The notes beneath the pieces are model-generated. The model did no database searches and was not told where the DNA came from. It saw nothing but the letters and a program-made list of their open reading frames with translations. This document shows, piece by piece, positions 1-5,986 of a stretch of 9,886 nucleotides of DNA (positions are counted from its first letter, which is position 1; every line of letters starts with the position of its first letter). Origin of the DNA: Porticoccaceae bacterium. Lineage in GTDB: Bacteria > Pseudomonadota > Gammaproteobacteria > Pseudomonadales > Porticoccaceae. Location of the stretch: positions 6,993 to 16,878 of the forward strand of contig DLXZ01000103.1 of assembly GCA_003448675.1 (NCBI GenBank), given 5' to 3'. A program made the position numbers and the translations under genes.

Positions 1-254
1 AGGACCCGCAGTGTTTCGATATTCGCCGAGGCGCCGAAACGGGTGCGGCCCTGGGGCAATTCGCCTTTGGTCACGGCATTCACTTCTGCATCGGTGCGCC
101 TCTGGCTCGACTCGAAGGCAGTATCGCCTTCCCGCTATTTGCCCAGCGCATTCGCAATCCTCGTTTGTCGGGGTCGGACCCTCACTGGTTCGACAGCCTG
201 AGTTTTCGTGGCCTGACTGAATTGCCCATTGAATGCGAGTTTGCGCCAAGATAA
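1..254 (+). CDS. Cytochrome P450, C-terminal fragment (5' end outside window)
   Basis: This is the last 83 residues of a cytochrome P450, a haem-thiolate monooxygenase that inserts one oxygen atom into an organic substrate using electrons from a ferredoxin or reductase partner. The reading frame opens at base 3 with no start codon in view and ends at TAA 252-254. The diagnostic haem-binding loop is visible: FGHGIHFCIGAPLAR fits the family pattern FxxGxHxCxGxxLAR, and its Cys is the axial haem ligand. The fragment ends in a short strand region, as bacterial soluble P450s do. The substrate cannot be read from this fragment. The acyl-CoA ligase gene starts 85 bp downstream on the same strand, so the two may act in one catabolic route such as oxidation of a sterol or terpene side chain. 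That link is inference from position alone. Family assignment is firm. Confidence 0.93.
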   Translation, partial: DPQCFDIRRGAETGAALGQFAFGHGIHFCIGAPLARLEGSIAFPLFAQRIRNPRLSGSDPHWFDSLSFRGLTELPIECEFAPR

Positions 255-339
255 TGCTATTGGTCGCGACGGAATCGATTGAGAAAACGGCAAAAGTAAT
301 CATTTGAGTTAACAATACAAACCCTTTGGAGATTGACCT

Positions 340-1893
340 ATGTATCCAGGCACCTGGGCGGAGCAAACGCCTGACAAAGCAGCAGTAATTGATGCCGGCA
401 GCGGCGAGCAAACCACTTACAGGGAATTGAACGATCGTTCCAATCAGCTGGCCCAGCTGATGTGGGACAAGGGTCTGCGGCCAGGGGATCACGCCGCGAT
501 TTTTATGGAGAATAATCTGCGTTACTTCGAGGTGATGTGGGCGGCGCTGCGCTCCGGGCTTTACCTGACTACCATCAACCGATACCTCACCGACGAAGAG
601 GCGGGTTATATTCTGGACAACTGTGAAGCCCGGGTATTGATTACCTCGCACTATCTCGCCGATGTGGCTGGCAAGCTCCATCAGTTCGCGCCGCATTGCC
701 ATACCTGGCTGATGACTGACGGCGTGGCTGATGGCTATGATGCCTACGAAGACGCCATCGCTCAGTACCCCGCCGAGAAACTCGCCGATGAGCCTGCCGG
801 GCAATACATGCTCTATAGTTCAGGGACAACGGGGCGGCCCAAAGGCGTAATTCGCCCGCCCGCCAAACGCAAGATTCATGAAGACGCGGGCCCCGTGGCG
901 GCCATGCAGAAAAATCTCTGGGGTGTTACCGACAGTAGCGTCTATCTTTCCCCCGCGCCTCTGTACCATTCGGCGCCATTATCATTTTGTACCGGTATCA
1001 CCGCCCAGGGCGGCACGGTCATCATGCTGCCCAAGTTTGATGAGCTGAAAGCGCTGGACGCTATAGAGCAATACAAAGTGACCCACAGCCAGTGGGTGCC
1101 GACCATGTTTACCCGGATGCTGAAAATGCCGGCCGAACAGCGCGGTAAATTCGACCTGTCCTCGCATCAGGTGGCAATCCATGCGGCGGCGCCCTGTCCT
1201 GAAGGCATCAAGCGCCAGATGTTCGACTGGTGGGGGCCGATTATTTATGAATACTACGGTGGCACCGAGCTCAATGGTTTGACCCACTGTGGTCCCCAGG
1301 ACTGGCTGGACCATCCGGGCACGGTGGGCAAGCCGATTCTGGGCAAGCTGCGTATCTGCGATGAAGATGGTAATGAACTGCCTACCGGCGAAGCCGGCCT
1401 GGTCTATTTTGAAATGCCGTTTATGCCTTTCCAGTACCACAAGGAGCCTGGCAAGACGAAGGATTCCCAGCATCCCAAACACGATAACTGGTCAGCCCTG
1501 GGTGATGTAGGCTATGTGGACGGGGATGGCTTTTTATACCTGACGGATCGCGCGACCTTTATGATTATTTCCGGGGGCGTCAATATTTACCCTCAGGAAA
1601 TAGAGGACGCTATCATTCTTCACGACAAGGTGGCGGATATTGCGGTAATCGGTGTGCCCAACGAGGAAATGGGCGAGGAGGTTAAAGCCGTGGTACAGCT
1701 GGCTCCTGGCGTCGAGGCCAACGACGAGGTGGCGGCGGAGATTCTCGCCTACGCTCGCGAGCACATCGCCCACTACAAGTGCCCGCGCAGTGTTGATTTC
1801 ATGGATGAGCTACCGCGCCTGCCCACTGGCAAGCTATACAAGCGCCTGATAAAGGATCGTTATTGGGGCAAGACGGATTCGCGAATCGTGTAG
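340..1893 (+). CDS. FadD-type acyl-CoA synthetase (AMP-dependent acid-CoA ligase)
   Basis: Predicted to activate a carboxylic acid to its CoA thioester through an acyl-AMP intermediate, in the cytoplasm. The 517-residue length is normal for the ANL superfamily. The P-loop-like motif YSSGTTGRPKG lies at residues 159-169. The YGGTE motif (306-310) contacts the adenylate, and the GDVGYVDGDGFLYLTDR segment (388-404) holds the ribose-binding Asp. The C-terminal lid starts with ISGGVNIYPQEIE (410-422), and the catalytic lysine is K498 in PTGKLYKR. The lid motif reads DRATF rather than the common DRxKD, a variant I associate from memory with actinobacterial and steroid-type FadD proteins. The start is supported by GGAG at 328-331, 8 bases before ATG. 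The P450 lies upstream on the same strand, and a converging amidotransferase gene begins 28 bp after the stop. Family is certain; the acid substrate is unknown, with a branched, aromatic or steroid side-chain acid possible. Confidence 0.93.
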   Translation: MYPGTWAEQTPDKAAVIDAGSGEQTTYRELNDRSNQLAQLMWDKGLRPGDHAAIFMENNLRYFEVMWAALRSGLYLTTINRYLTDEEAGYILDNCEARVLITSHYLADVAGKLHQFAPHCHTWLMTDGVADGYDAYEDAIAQYPAEKLADEPAGQYMLYSSGTTGRPKGVIRPPAKRKIHEDAGPVAAMQKNLWGVTDSSVYLSPAPLYHSAPLSFCTGITAQGGTVIMLPKFDELKALDAIEQYKVTHSQWVPTMFTRMLKMPAEQRGKFDLSSHQVAIHAAAPCPEGIKRQMFDWWGPIIYEYYGGTELNGLTHCGPQDWLDHPGTVGKPILGKLRICDEDGNELPTGEAGLVYFEMPFMPFQYHKEPGKTKDSQHPKHDNWSALGDVGYVDGDGFLYLTDRATFMIISGGVNIYPQEIEDAIILHDKVADIAVIGVPNEEMGEEVKAVVQLAPGVEANDEVAAEILAYAREHIAHYKCPRSVDFMDELPRLPTGKLYKRLIKDRYWGKTDSRIV

Positions 1894-1921
1894 TGGCGAG
1901 TATTGATTGGCGGGTGGGAGC

Positions 1922-2707
1922 CTAGGTCGGATTTAGTTTGTCATAGGCTAACAGTCCCTTTTCAAAGACGGCGAACTGGCCTTTTTTCATAGCGTGCCAC
2001 TGTTCGTTTGAGGTGAGGGGCCGGGTAGCGATAACCGTTACTACATCATCCGGATTGGTTTCCTGGGCGAAATCAACGGCGACATCGGCATCGAGCAATT
2101 GGGCATTGCCAAAAGGCGCCCGGCGGGTTAGCCAGGCCAGGCGATTGCTGCAATGACTGTACAACACCCTTGAATCACTCATCAGAATGTTAAAAACCCC
2201 CAGCTTGGCCAGCTCCCGCACCCGGGTCTCGACAAAGGACCACAGCCGTTTGGGGTTCCTGGTCGGGGTCGGAAATTCCCGTCGTATTTGATCCAGCAAC
2301 CAGCAAAAAGCGTATTCGCTATCCGAACTGCCCACCGGGAAATAGTATTGCAGGGGCCATTGCTTGATGCCCCTGAGCTGACCGTTATGGGCAAAAGACC
2401 AGGTCTGGCCCCATAGCTCGCGGGAAAAGGGGTGGGTATTTTCCAGGCAGACCCGACCCCGGTTGGCCTTGCGAATGTGGCAGATAACGCTGTCGCTTTT
2501 AATGGAATAACCCTGAATAAAGCGAGCGATTTCGGAGTCGGCGCTAGCGCCGGGGTCATGAAAGGCCCGATAACCCTTGCCCTCGTAAAAGGCGATGCCC
2601 CAGCCGTCGCTGTGGGGGCCGGTGTCGCCCCCTCGGCGCATTAGCCCGGCAAAACTGAAACAGATATCGGTTGGTACGCTGGCGCTCATGCCCAGGAGTT
2701 CACACAC
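1922..2707 (-). CDS. yafJ: Class II glutamine amidotransferase, YafJ-like
   Basis: A 261-residue stand-alone class II (Ntn-type) glutamine amidotransferase domain, expected to release ammonia from glutamine; the physiological acceptor is not established for this family. I chose GTG at 2705-2707 because it places Cys at position 2, where removal of the initiator exposes the N-terminal catalytic cysteine, as in E. coli YafJ (MCELLGMSA). The upstream GTG at 2726-2728 would bury that cysteine behind seven extra residues and lacks a ribosome site, while AGAGGA at 2718-2723 serves the chosen start. Conserved features include HSDGWG (32-37), HIRKANRG (77-84), NTHPF (90-94), HNGQL (107-111) and GSSDSE (126-131). 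Similarity to YafJ runs nearly end to end. A promoter with a perfect TATAAT lies 35 bases upstream. The gene converges on the ligase gene with only 28 bp between stops and no visible terminator there. Confidence 0.92.
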   Translation of the reverse strand: MCELLGMSASVPTDICFSFAGLMRRGGDTGPHSDGWGIAFYEGKGYRAFHDPGASADSEIARFIQGYSIKSDSVICHIRKANRGRVCLENTHPFSRELWGQTWSFAHNGQLRGIKQWPLQYYFPVGSSDSEYAFCWLLDQIRREFPTPTRNPKRLWSFVETRVRELAKLGVFNILMSDSRVLYSHCSNRLAWLTRRAPFGNAQLLDADVAVDFAQETNPDDVVTVIATRPLTSNEQWHAMKKGQFAVFEKGLLAYDKLNPT

Positions 2708-2741
2708 GTTCGGATTTTCCTCTAGCACGCATTCCTGCGGG

Positions 2742-2770
2742 ATTATAAGTGGACGTGCTCGCCTTGACTA
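2742..2770 (-). promoter_or_regulatory. Sigma70-type promoter candidate for the yafJ-like gene
   Basis: On the minus strand TAGTCA (2770-2765, four of six matches to TTGACA) is followed after 17 bases by a perfect TATAAT (2747-2742). Transcription would start near 2735, giving a leader of about 28 bases that includes the AGAGGA ribosome site. A 6-bp inverted repeat (AGCACG at 2724-2729, CGTGCT at 2754-2759) brackets the -10 box and could be an operator, but arms this short can arise by chance. Confidence 0.55.
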
Positions 2771-2838
2771 AGGACGCAAGCGTAATCGGCCTGAAACGTA
2801 AGGAGCCGCGTGGGAAAATATTCCAGGGTGCATGAAAT

Positions 2839-2864
2839 GCCTGACCGGCGAAGTCCGGTCAGGC
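2839..2864 (-). terminator. Hairpin between the two-TM gene and yafJ, probable terminator
   Basis: A perfect 10-bp stem (GCCTGACCGG / CCGGTCAGGC) with a 6-base loop lies 36 bases after the stop of the two-TM protein gene and upstream of the yafJ promoter. On the minus strand it is followed by ATTTCAT, a poor T-tract. On the plus strand it is followed by GCTTTT. Its position between two co-directional genes, each with its own promoter candidate, fits a terminator for the upstream gene, possibly bidirectional. Confidence 0.6.
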
Positions 2865-2899
2865 GCTTTTGGTCAGGATGATGGGGTGGAGTTAGGCGT

Positions 2900-3457
2900 T
2901 TAGGGCATCGCTTGCATAAATTTCTGATAACGGTGGTGCGCTCTGACAAACCAGCTTGCCGTAGCTTTGGCTTCTCCTGCGTAAACCACACCTTTGAATT
3001 TGGCGGCGATGTGATTGAGCGTCTCCTCTTGGTTTTTGCGAATATCCACAAAAAATACGTGTTTGCCCTCTGCCAGCGCCTGTTCAAACTGGCGGAATTG
3101 ATTGTGCGGCTCCTGAATGCCTAAGAACCCGCCTTCCCAGGTACAGAAACCTAGTACCACGATAGACAGACAGATAAAGGGTACCCACGTCCATTGTTGC
3201 GGCAAGCCGAACAAGTAGGCCACCAGCAGAACCAGAGGTGCCGCAATGATGCCAATCACCGCGCCGCGCTTCATGGAACGAACCACGTCGGTACGCATAA
3301 CCGCTTCGACTTCGTGGAGATGCTCATGCTGGGCGACACCGGCGTCATCCCGACTCAGAACATGAATCTGCGGTGTGATAAACCCCGACTCCTCCAGTTC
3401 GCGTTCAAGATTATCCAGTTCATCGAGACTGTCGCTGACAAAATAATGACGTTTCAT
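2900..3457 (-). CDS. Conserved two-TM membrane protein of unknown function
   Basis: A 185-residue inner-membrane protein of a family I recall from Pseudomonas and related genera, where it carries vague or conflicting names; no function is established to my knowledge. An N-terminal soluble part (1-62) begins MKRHYFVSDSLDELDNLE and contains a His/Glu-rich patch (HEHLHEVE, 44-51). Two hydrophobic helices follow at about 65-84 and 91-107, joined by a short Gln/Trp turn. The second helix runs into CTWEGGFLGIQ. A C-terminal soluble part (about 115-185) contains GKHVFFVDI and ends FMQAMP. The layout suggests a helical hairpin with both soluble parts on the same, probably cytoplasmic, side. Start: ATG at 3457 with AGGGGGG 7 bases upstream. 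The gene appears to be monocistronic, with its own promoter candidate and a hairpin after it. The family is recognised; any named function would be a guess. Confidence 0.82.
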   Translation of the reverse strand: MKRHYFVSDSLDELDNLERELEESGFITPQIHVLSRDDAGVAQHEHLHEVEAVMRTDVVRSMKRGAVIGIIAAPLVLLVAYLFGLPQQWTWVPFICLSIVVLGFCTWEGGFLGIQEPHNQFRQFEQALAEGKHVFFVDIRKNQEETLNHIAAKFKGVVYAGEAKATASWFVRAHHRYQKFMQAMP

Positions 3458-3491
3458 TATAAAGCCCCCCTGTATGCCATTTCAGACAGTG

Positions 3492-3508
3492 GTTAAAGGA
3501 ATATTAAC
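3492..3508. repeat. Short inverted repeat GTTAA-N7-TTAAC
   Basis: GTTAA (3492-3496) and TTAAC (3504-3508) form an inverted repeat with a 7-base AT-rich spacer, 35 bases upstream of the ATG of the two-TM protein gene and just downstream of its predicted start of transcription. The position would suit an operator. The arms are short, so chance is possible. Confidence 0.35.
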
Positions 3509-3515
3509 TCCGCCA

Positions 3516-3529
3516 AAACTTATAAGTTT
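3516..3529. repeat. Perfect 14-bp palindrome AAACTTATAAGTTT
   Basis: This sequence equals its own reverse complement and is centred between 3522 and 3523, 59 bases upstream of the ATG of the two-TM gene. It contains the TATAAG taken here as that gene's -10 box, so a dimeric repressor bound to it would block the promoter. AT-rich palindromes of this length can be fortuitous, but the placement is suggestive. Confidence 0.5.
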
Positions 3530-3547
3530 GCGCTTCGTTGATATAAA
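3519..3547 (-). promoter_or_regulatory. Promoter candidate for the two-TM protein gene
   Basis: On the minus strand TTTATA (3547-3542, four of six to TTGACA) precedes TATAAG (3524-3519, five of six to TATAAT) with a 17-base spacer. Transcription would start near 3512, leaving a leader of about 55 bases. The surrounding DNA is AT-rich. The -35 box is weak, so an activator or another sigma factor may be involved. Confidence 0.4.
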
Positions 3548-3650
3548 TATAGACCCTTGGAGGAATGGCAAAGTTTTCAGCGGAGAATATCACTGAAAGA
3601 CCGGGTAGATTATGAGCCCCGGTTGTAACGGTAAATAGTGTGAGGTTGTT

Positions 3651-3681
3651 GCTTCAAGGGTTTAACAAAAATCCCTGAAGC
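3651..3681. repeat. Imperfect hairpin in the gene-free stretch
   Basis: GCTTCAAGGG pairs with CCCTGAAGC (nine base pairs, one bulged A) around a 12-base AT-rich loop. Neither strand has a T-tract directly after the stem, so a classic intrinsic terminator is unlikely. A second imperfect inverted repeat lies next to it at 3688-3713 (GCGGC-GAACA-GCCGC flanked by AATT on both sides). Confidence 0.45.
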
Positions 3682-3890
3682 GTGCCGAATTAGCGGCGAA
3701 CAGCCGCCAAATTTCCCGAATGTAACCTTTTAGCGTAAACCCGTAATCAGTGTGTCGGGCTGTGTGAAATTCTAAACGCGACTCTATAAACAGACTGTGC
3801 TTATAACGAAAAATTAGAAGTACCCGGCTGACACAGCGGGCTTCGATCGAGCCGTTTTCTGTGACTTCCGGGCATACAAGCCTGGCTTGG

Positions 3891-4283
3891 TTATTTTTTA
3901 GGCACGTCTTCCGTGGGTAAGTGTGCCTGGGTCCAGGCCTCGAAGCCGCCACCAATATGACAAATGTTTTCCAGACCCATATTTTGAAGCGCTTGTGTGG
4001 CCAGGGCCGAGCGGTGACTTTTGGCGCAGTAGAAAACCAGTTTCTTGCCCGAGGAAAAAATATCCCGATGGTACTCGCTTTCGGGGTCGGCCCAGAATTC
4101 GAGCATGCCCCTTGGCGCGTGCACGGCGCCGGGAATCTTGCCCTCCCGGTAAAGCTCGCGAATATCACGGATATCGATTATCGCCGTTGAGTCATTGTCC
4201 ATCAGCGCCTGTGCGTCCTCTACACTGATGGTCTCGATCTCCCCCATGGCCCGTTCCACTAATTCTTTAACACTGATTTTCAT
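3891..4283 (-). CDS. Single-domain rhodanese-like sulfurtransferase
   Basis: A 130-residue single rhodanese domain that probably carries persulfide sulfur on a cysteine, as in thiosulfate:cyanide or protein sulfur-transfer reactions; no signal peptide is seen, so it is likely cytoplasmic. The active-site loop is CAKSHRS with the nucleophile at Cys86 and Arg91 closing a six-residue loop, the rhodanese rather than Cdc25 size. The upstream signature IIDIRDIRELYREGKIPGA (35-53) is the typical CH2A region, and the domain ends HIGGGFEAW. I start at ATG 4283, preceded by AGGT 7 bases upstream, rather than at 4352: the extra 23 residues are not rhodanese-like and would run across the promoter. The gene diverges from tas. 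The exact sulfur donor and acceptor cannot be inferred. Confidence 0.9.
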   Translation of the reverse strand: MKISVKELVERAMGEIETISVEDAQALMDNDSTAIIDIRDIRELYREGKIPGAVHAPRGMLEFWADPESEYHRDIFSSGKKLVFYCAKSHRSALATQALQNMGLENICHIGGGFEAWTQAHLPTEDVPKK

Positions 4284-4324
4284 GATGAGCACCTGACTTC
4301 TGATTGTTGTTCGTAAGTACTGGC

Positions 4325-4352
4325 ATATTAGCGCAATGTCTTTGCATGGCAA
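4325..4352 (-). promoter_or_regulatory. Promoter candidate for the rhodanese gene
   Basis: On the minus strand TTGCCA (4352-4347, five of six to TTGACA) is followed after 16 bases by TAATAT (4330-4325, four of six to TATAAT). Transcription would start near 4318, about 35 bases before the ATG at 4283. Its -35 box forms one arm of the inverted repeat described at 4347-4379. Confidence 0.5.
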
Positions 4353-4379
4353 GAAGCAGCTTATACACTAGCCTTGCCA
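4347..4379. repeat. 7-bp inverted repeat spanning both divergent -35 boxes
   Basis: TGGCAAG (4347-4353) and CTTGCCA (4373-4379) form a perfect inverted repeat with a 19-base spacer in the rhodanese/tas divergent region. Each arm contains a TTGCCA hexamer that reads as a -35 box for the gene on its own side. A dimeric regulator contacting both arms could control both genes; equally, the symmetry may only reflect two similar -35 boxes. Confidence 0.45.
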
Positions 4380-4402
4380 AAAATCAGCTTAGCAACAATA
4401 AA
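4374..4402 (+). promoter_or_regulatory. Promoter candidate for tas
   Basis: TTGCCA (4374-4379, five of six to TTGACA) and AATAAA (4397-4402, four of six to TATAAT) are separated by 17 bases. The predicted start near 4409 leaves a leader of only about 15 bases that still includes the AGAGGGG ribosome site. The short leader makes this less certain. An alternative weaker pair is TTGCAT (4342-4347) with TACACT (4364-4369). Confidence 0.4.
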
Positions 4403-4423
4403 ATTCCGATAGAGGGGATCGCT

Positions 4424-5470
4424 ATGGAGTACCGGAAACTCGGTCATACTAATCTCGAAGTCAGCGCTATCTGCCTGGGTACCATGACCTGGGGTGAGCA
4501 AAATACTCTCGAAGATGCGCTGGATCAGATGGATTACGCCATAGGGGAAGGCGTGAATTTTTTCGATACCGCGGAGATGTATCCGGTACCTCCCAGGGCG
4601 GAAACACAGGGCGCCACGGAGACTTGTGTGGGTGAATGGTTCGCCCGGCGGGGTAAGCGCAAGGACGTGATTCTAGCCACCAAGGTAAGCGGGCGCTCAG
4701 ATGCCGCCGGCGACTGGAAGCATCTCCGCGGGGGTCCGCGTCTTAATGCTGAACACATCAATCAGGCAGTGCGCGATTCCCTCAAGCGACTGCAAACTGA
4801 CTACATCGATCTATACCAGGTTCACTGGCCTGAGCGGACCACCAATTTTTTCGGCCAACTGGGTTACCGCCACCGGGAGCAGGATGATCTGGTAGCCATT
4901 GAGGAGACCTTGAGTGCATTGTCCGATCTGGTCAAGCAGGGCCTAGTCCGCCATATCGGCGTCAGCAATGAAACTCCCTGGGGCGTGGGTGAATACCTGC
5001 GCGGCGCAAGGGACAGCGAGTTGGAGCGCATTGTCTCCATCCAGAATCCCTATAACCTGCTCAATCGCAGTTTCGAAGTGGGCCTCGCCGAAGTGGCCAT
5101 TCGGGAAAAGGTGGGTTTGCTAGCTTATTCGCCCCTTGCCATGGCCATGCTCAGCGGAAAATATCAGAATGGCCAGCGGCCCGAAGGAGCCCGCCTGACC
5201 CGTTACCAACGCTTCCAGCGCTATTCAGGGGAGCAGGCGGTAGCGGCTTCCGATGCCTATGTTGATTTTGCCCGTGAACGGGGCCTTGACCCGGCAACCA
5301 TGGCCCTGGCCTTTGTCAATGCCCAACCCTTTGTCACCAGCAATATCATCGGCGCCACGAACCTGGCGCAGTTGAAAACCAATATCGATAGTATTAACTG
5401 TGAGTTGGACGAGGAGGCCCTACAGGGAATCGAGGCGATTCATCGGCGCTATTGCAACCCTGCACCCTAA
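4424..5470 (+). CDS. tas: Tas-like NADP(H)-dependent aldo/keto reductase
   Basis: A 348-residue aldo/keto reductase expected to reduce aldehydes or ketones with NADPH in the cytoplasm; the natural substrate of Tas is not settled. The catalytic tetrad is complete: Asp48, Tyr53, Lys87 and His134 (in DTAEMY, ATKVSG and YQVHWPE). The Tas hallmark MYPVPPRAETQGATE (52-66) and the IQNPYNLLNRSFEVGLAEV block match E. coli Tas closely, and the C-terminal GATNLAQLKTNIDS is the cofactor-side region of the fold. I start at ATG 4424, with AGAGGGG 6 bases upstream and the expected MEYRKLGHTNLEVS N-terminus. The longer frame from 4304 adds 40 residues that have no family counterpart and cross the promoter region. 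The stop codon overlaps the stop of the converging thioesterase gene by 4 bp, leaving no space for a terminator between them. Confidence 0.95.
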   Translation: MEYRKLGHTNLEVSAICLGTMTWGEQNTLEDALDQMDYAIGEGVNFFDTAEMYPVPPRAETQGATETCVGEWFARRGKRKDVILATKVSGRSDAAGDWKHLRGGPRLNAEHINQAVRDSLKRLQTDYIDLYQVHWPERTTNFFGQLGYRHREQDDLVAIEETLSALSDLVKQGLVRHIGVSNETPWGVGEYLRGARDSELERIVSIQNPYNLLNRSFEVGLAEVAIREKVGLLAYSPLAMAMLSGKYQNGQRPEGARLTRYQRFQRYSGEQAVAASDAYVDFARERGLDPATMALAFVNAQPFVTSNIIGATNLAQLKTNIDSINCELDEEALQGIEAIHRRYCNPAP

Positions 5471-5916
5471 GAGGCCTGGTTTGTCTCTGTGCCATCGTGA
5501 TCCTTGATCATCATGGTGAGACGTGAGATGCAGACCAGGCGCTCCTGCTGGTCGCGGATAAGGATTTCCCAGACGTGGGTGGAGCGACCCAGATGGATGG
5601 GCCTGGTGGTGCCGTAAACCCAGCCCTCGGAGACCGAGCGGATATGGTTGGCGTTGATGTCGAGGCCCACGCAATAGTGCTTGTCCGGGTCCACACACAG
5701 GGATGAGGCATGACTGCCGAGGCTTTCCGCCAGCAGGCAGGAAGCGCCGCCGTTGAGAATGCCGTGTTTTTGCCGGGTGCGGTGATCCACCGGCATGCGG
5801 GCCACCAGATAGTTGTCGCCAGCTTCAATAAATTCGATGCCCACGTAACTGGCCGCGCCATCGGCGGTGCTGGCGTTAACGTCGTCGAGGGATACTGGTG
5901 CGTGCCATATTGCCAT
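5467..5916 (-). CDS. Hotdog-fold acyl-CoA thioesterase, YdiI/MenI-like
   Basis: A 149-residue single hotdog domain similar over its length to E. coli YdiI (MenI), which hydrolyses 1,4-dihydroxy-2-naphthoyl-CoA, and to EntH. Visible family blocks are MPVDHRTRQ (41-49), GGASCLLAESLGSHAS (56-71), VGLDINANHIRSV and the RPIHLGRSTHVW strand. The catalytic acid should be Glu64, matching Glu63 of YdiI, with Gln49 nearby. The His of the usual HGG motif is Asn55 here (ILNGGAS), which may alter activity or specificity. ATG at 5916 has AAGGA 8 bases upstream. No menaquinone or enterobactin genes are nearby, so the substrate is open; a CoA ester made by the acyl-CoA ligase in this window is one possibility. 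A TATAAA at 5971-5966 (minus strand) is a possible -10 box with no good -35 partner. The bat cluster lies 111 bp upstream on the same strand and might read through. Confidence 0.9.
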   Translation of the reverse strand: MAIWHAPVSLDDVNASTADGAASYVGIEFIEAGDNYLVARMPVDHRTRQKHGILNGGASCLLAESLGSHASSLCVDPDKHYCVGLDINANHIRSVSEGWVYGTTRPIHLGRSTHVWEILIRDQQERLVCISRLTMMIKDHDGTETNQAS

Positions 5917-5986
5917 CTCTGTCGTCCTTCAATATCGGTGTTTTATTCTGTTTGTCAGCCCCGAGTTTATACTGACCCGGAAATAC

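Larger units (their letters stand above)
3458..3890. other. Gene-free stretch of 433 bp with several inverted repeats
   Basis: No convincing coding sequence is present on either strand. The right part, next to the two-TM gene, holds a promoter candidate, a 14-bp palindrome and a second inverted repeat. The central and left-gene side (about 3600-3890) has several imperfect hairpins: ACCGGG/CCCGGT near 3600-3623, GCTTCA-A-GGG/CCCTGAAGC at 3651-3681, and GCGGC/GCCGC at 3693-3707 inside AATT/AATT arms. This lies downstream of the rhodanese stop and is unusually long for two co-directional genes. It might be a dispersed repeat, a small-RNA gene or decayed coding DNA; the sequence alone does not decide. 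Confidence 0.6.

Noticed and set aside
982..1482. 166-codon minus-strand frame inside the ligase gene
   Set aside because: Antisense shadow of a conserved ligase; the protein has no family features.
2705..2728. Upstream GTG start at 2726-2728 for the amidotransferase
   Set aside because: It would add seven residues before the cysteine that must be N-terminal for catalysis, and it has no ribosome site; the GTG at 2705-2707 fits both.
3565..3615. 16-residue plus-strand ORF preceded by GGAGG
   Set aside because: GGAGG ends one base before the ATG, too close for initiation, and the peptide has no recognisable feature.
3877..3898. CAAGC-CTG-GCTTG hairpin followed by a T-rich run on the plus strand as a terminator
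   Set aside because: The stem is only 5 bp and no plus-strand gene lies upstream to terminate; on the rhodanese strand the T-run is on the wrong side.
3662..4168. 168-codon minus-strand reading frame
   Set aside because: More than half is the rhodanese gene in another frame, and the remainder shows no domain, start site or ribosome site that supports it.
4284..4352. 23-residue N-terminal extension of the rhodanese
   Set aside because: It overlaps the predicted -35/-10 boxes and is not rhodanese-like; ATG 4283 has AGGT at proper spacing.
4304..4423. 40-residue N-terminal extension of Tas
   Set aside because: No counterpart in E. coli Tas, and it crosses the divergent promoter region; ATG 4424 has a strong ribosome site.
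5931..5958. CTGACA-N16-GATATT as thioesterase promoter (minus strand)
   Set aside because: The box scores are fair, but transcription would start inside or after the AAGGA ribosome site, leaving it out of the mRNA.
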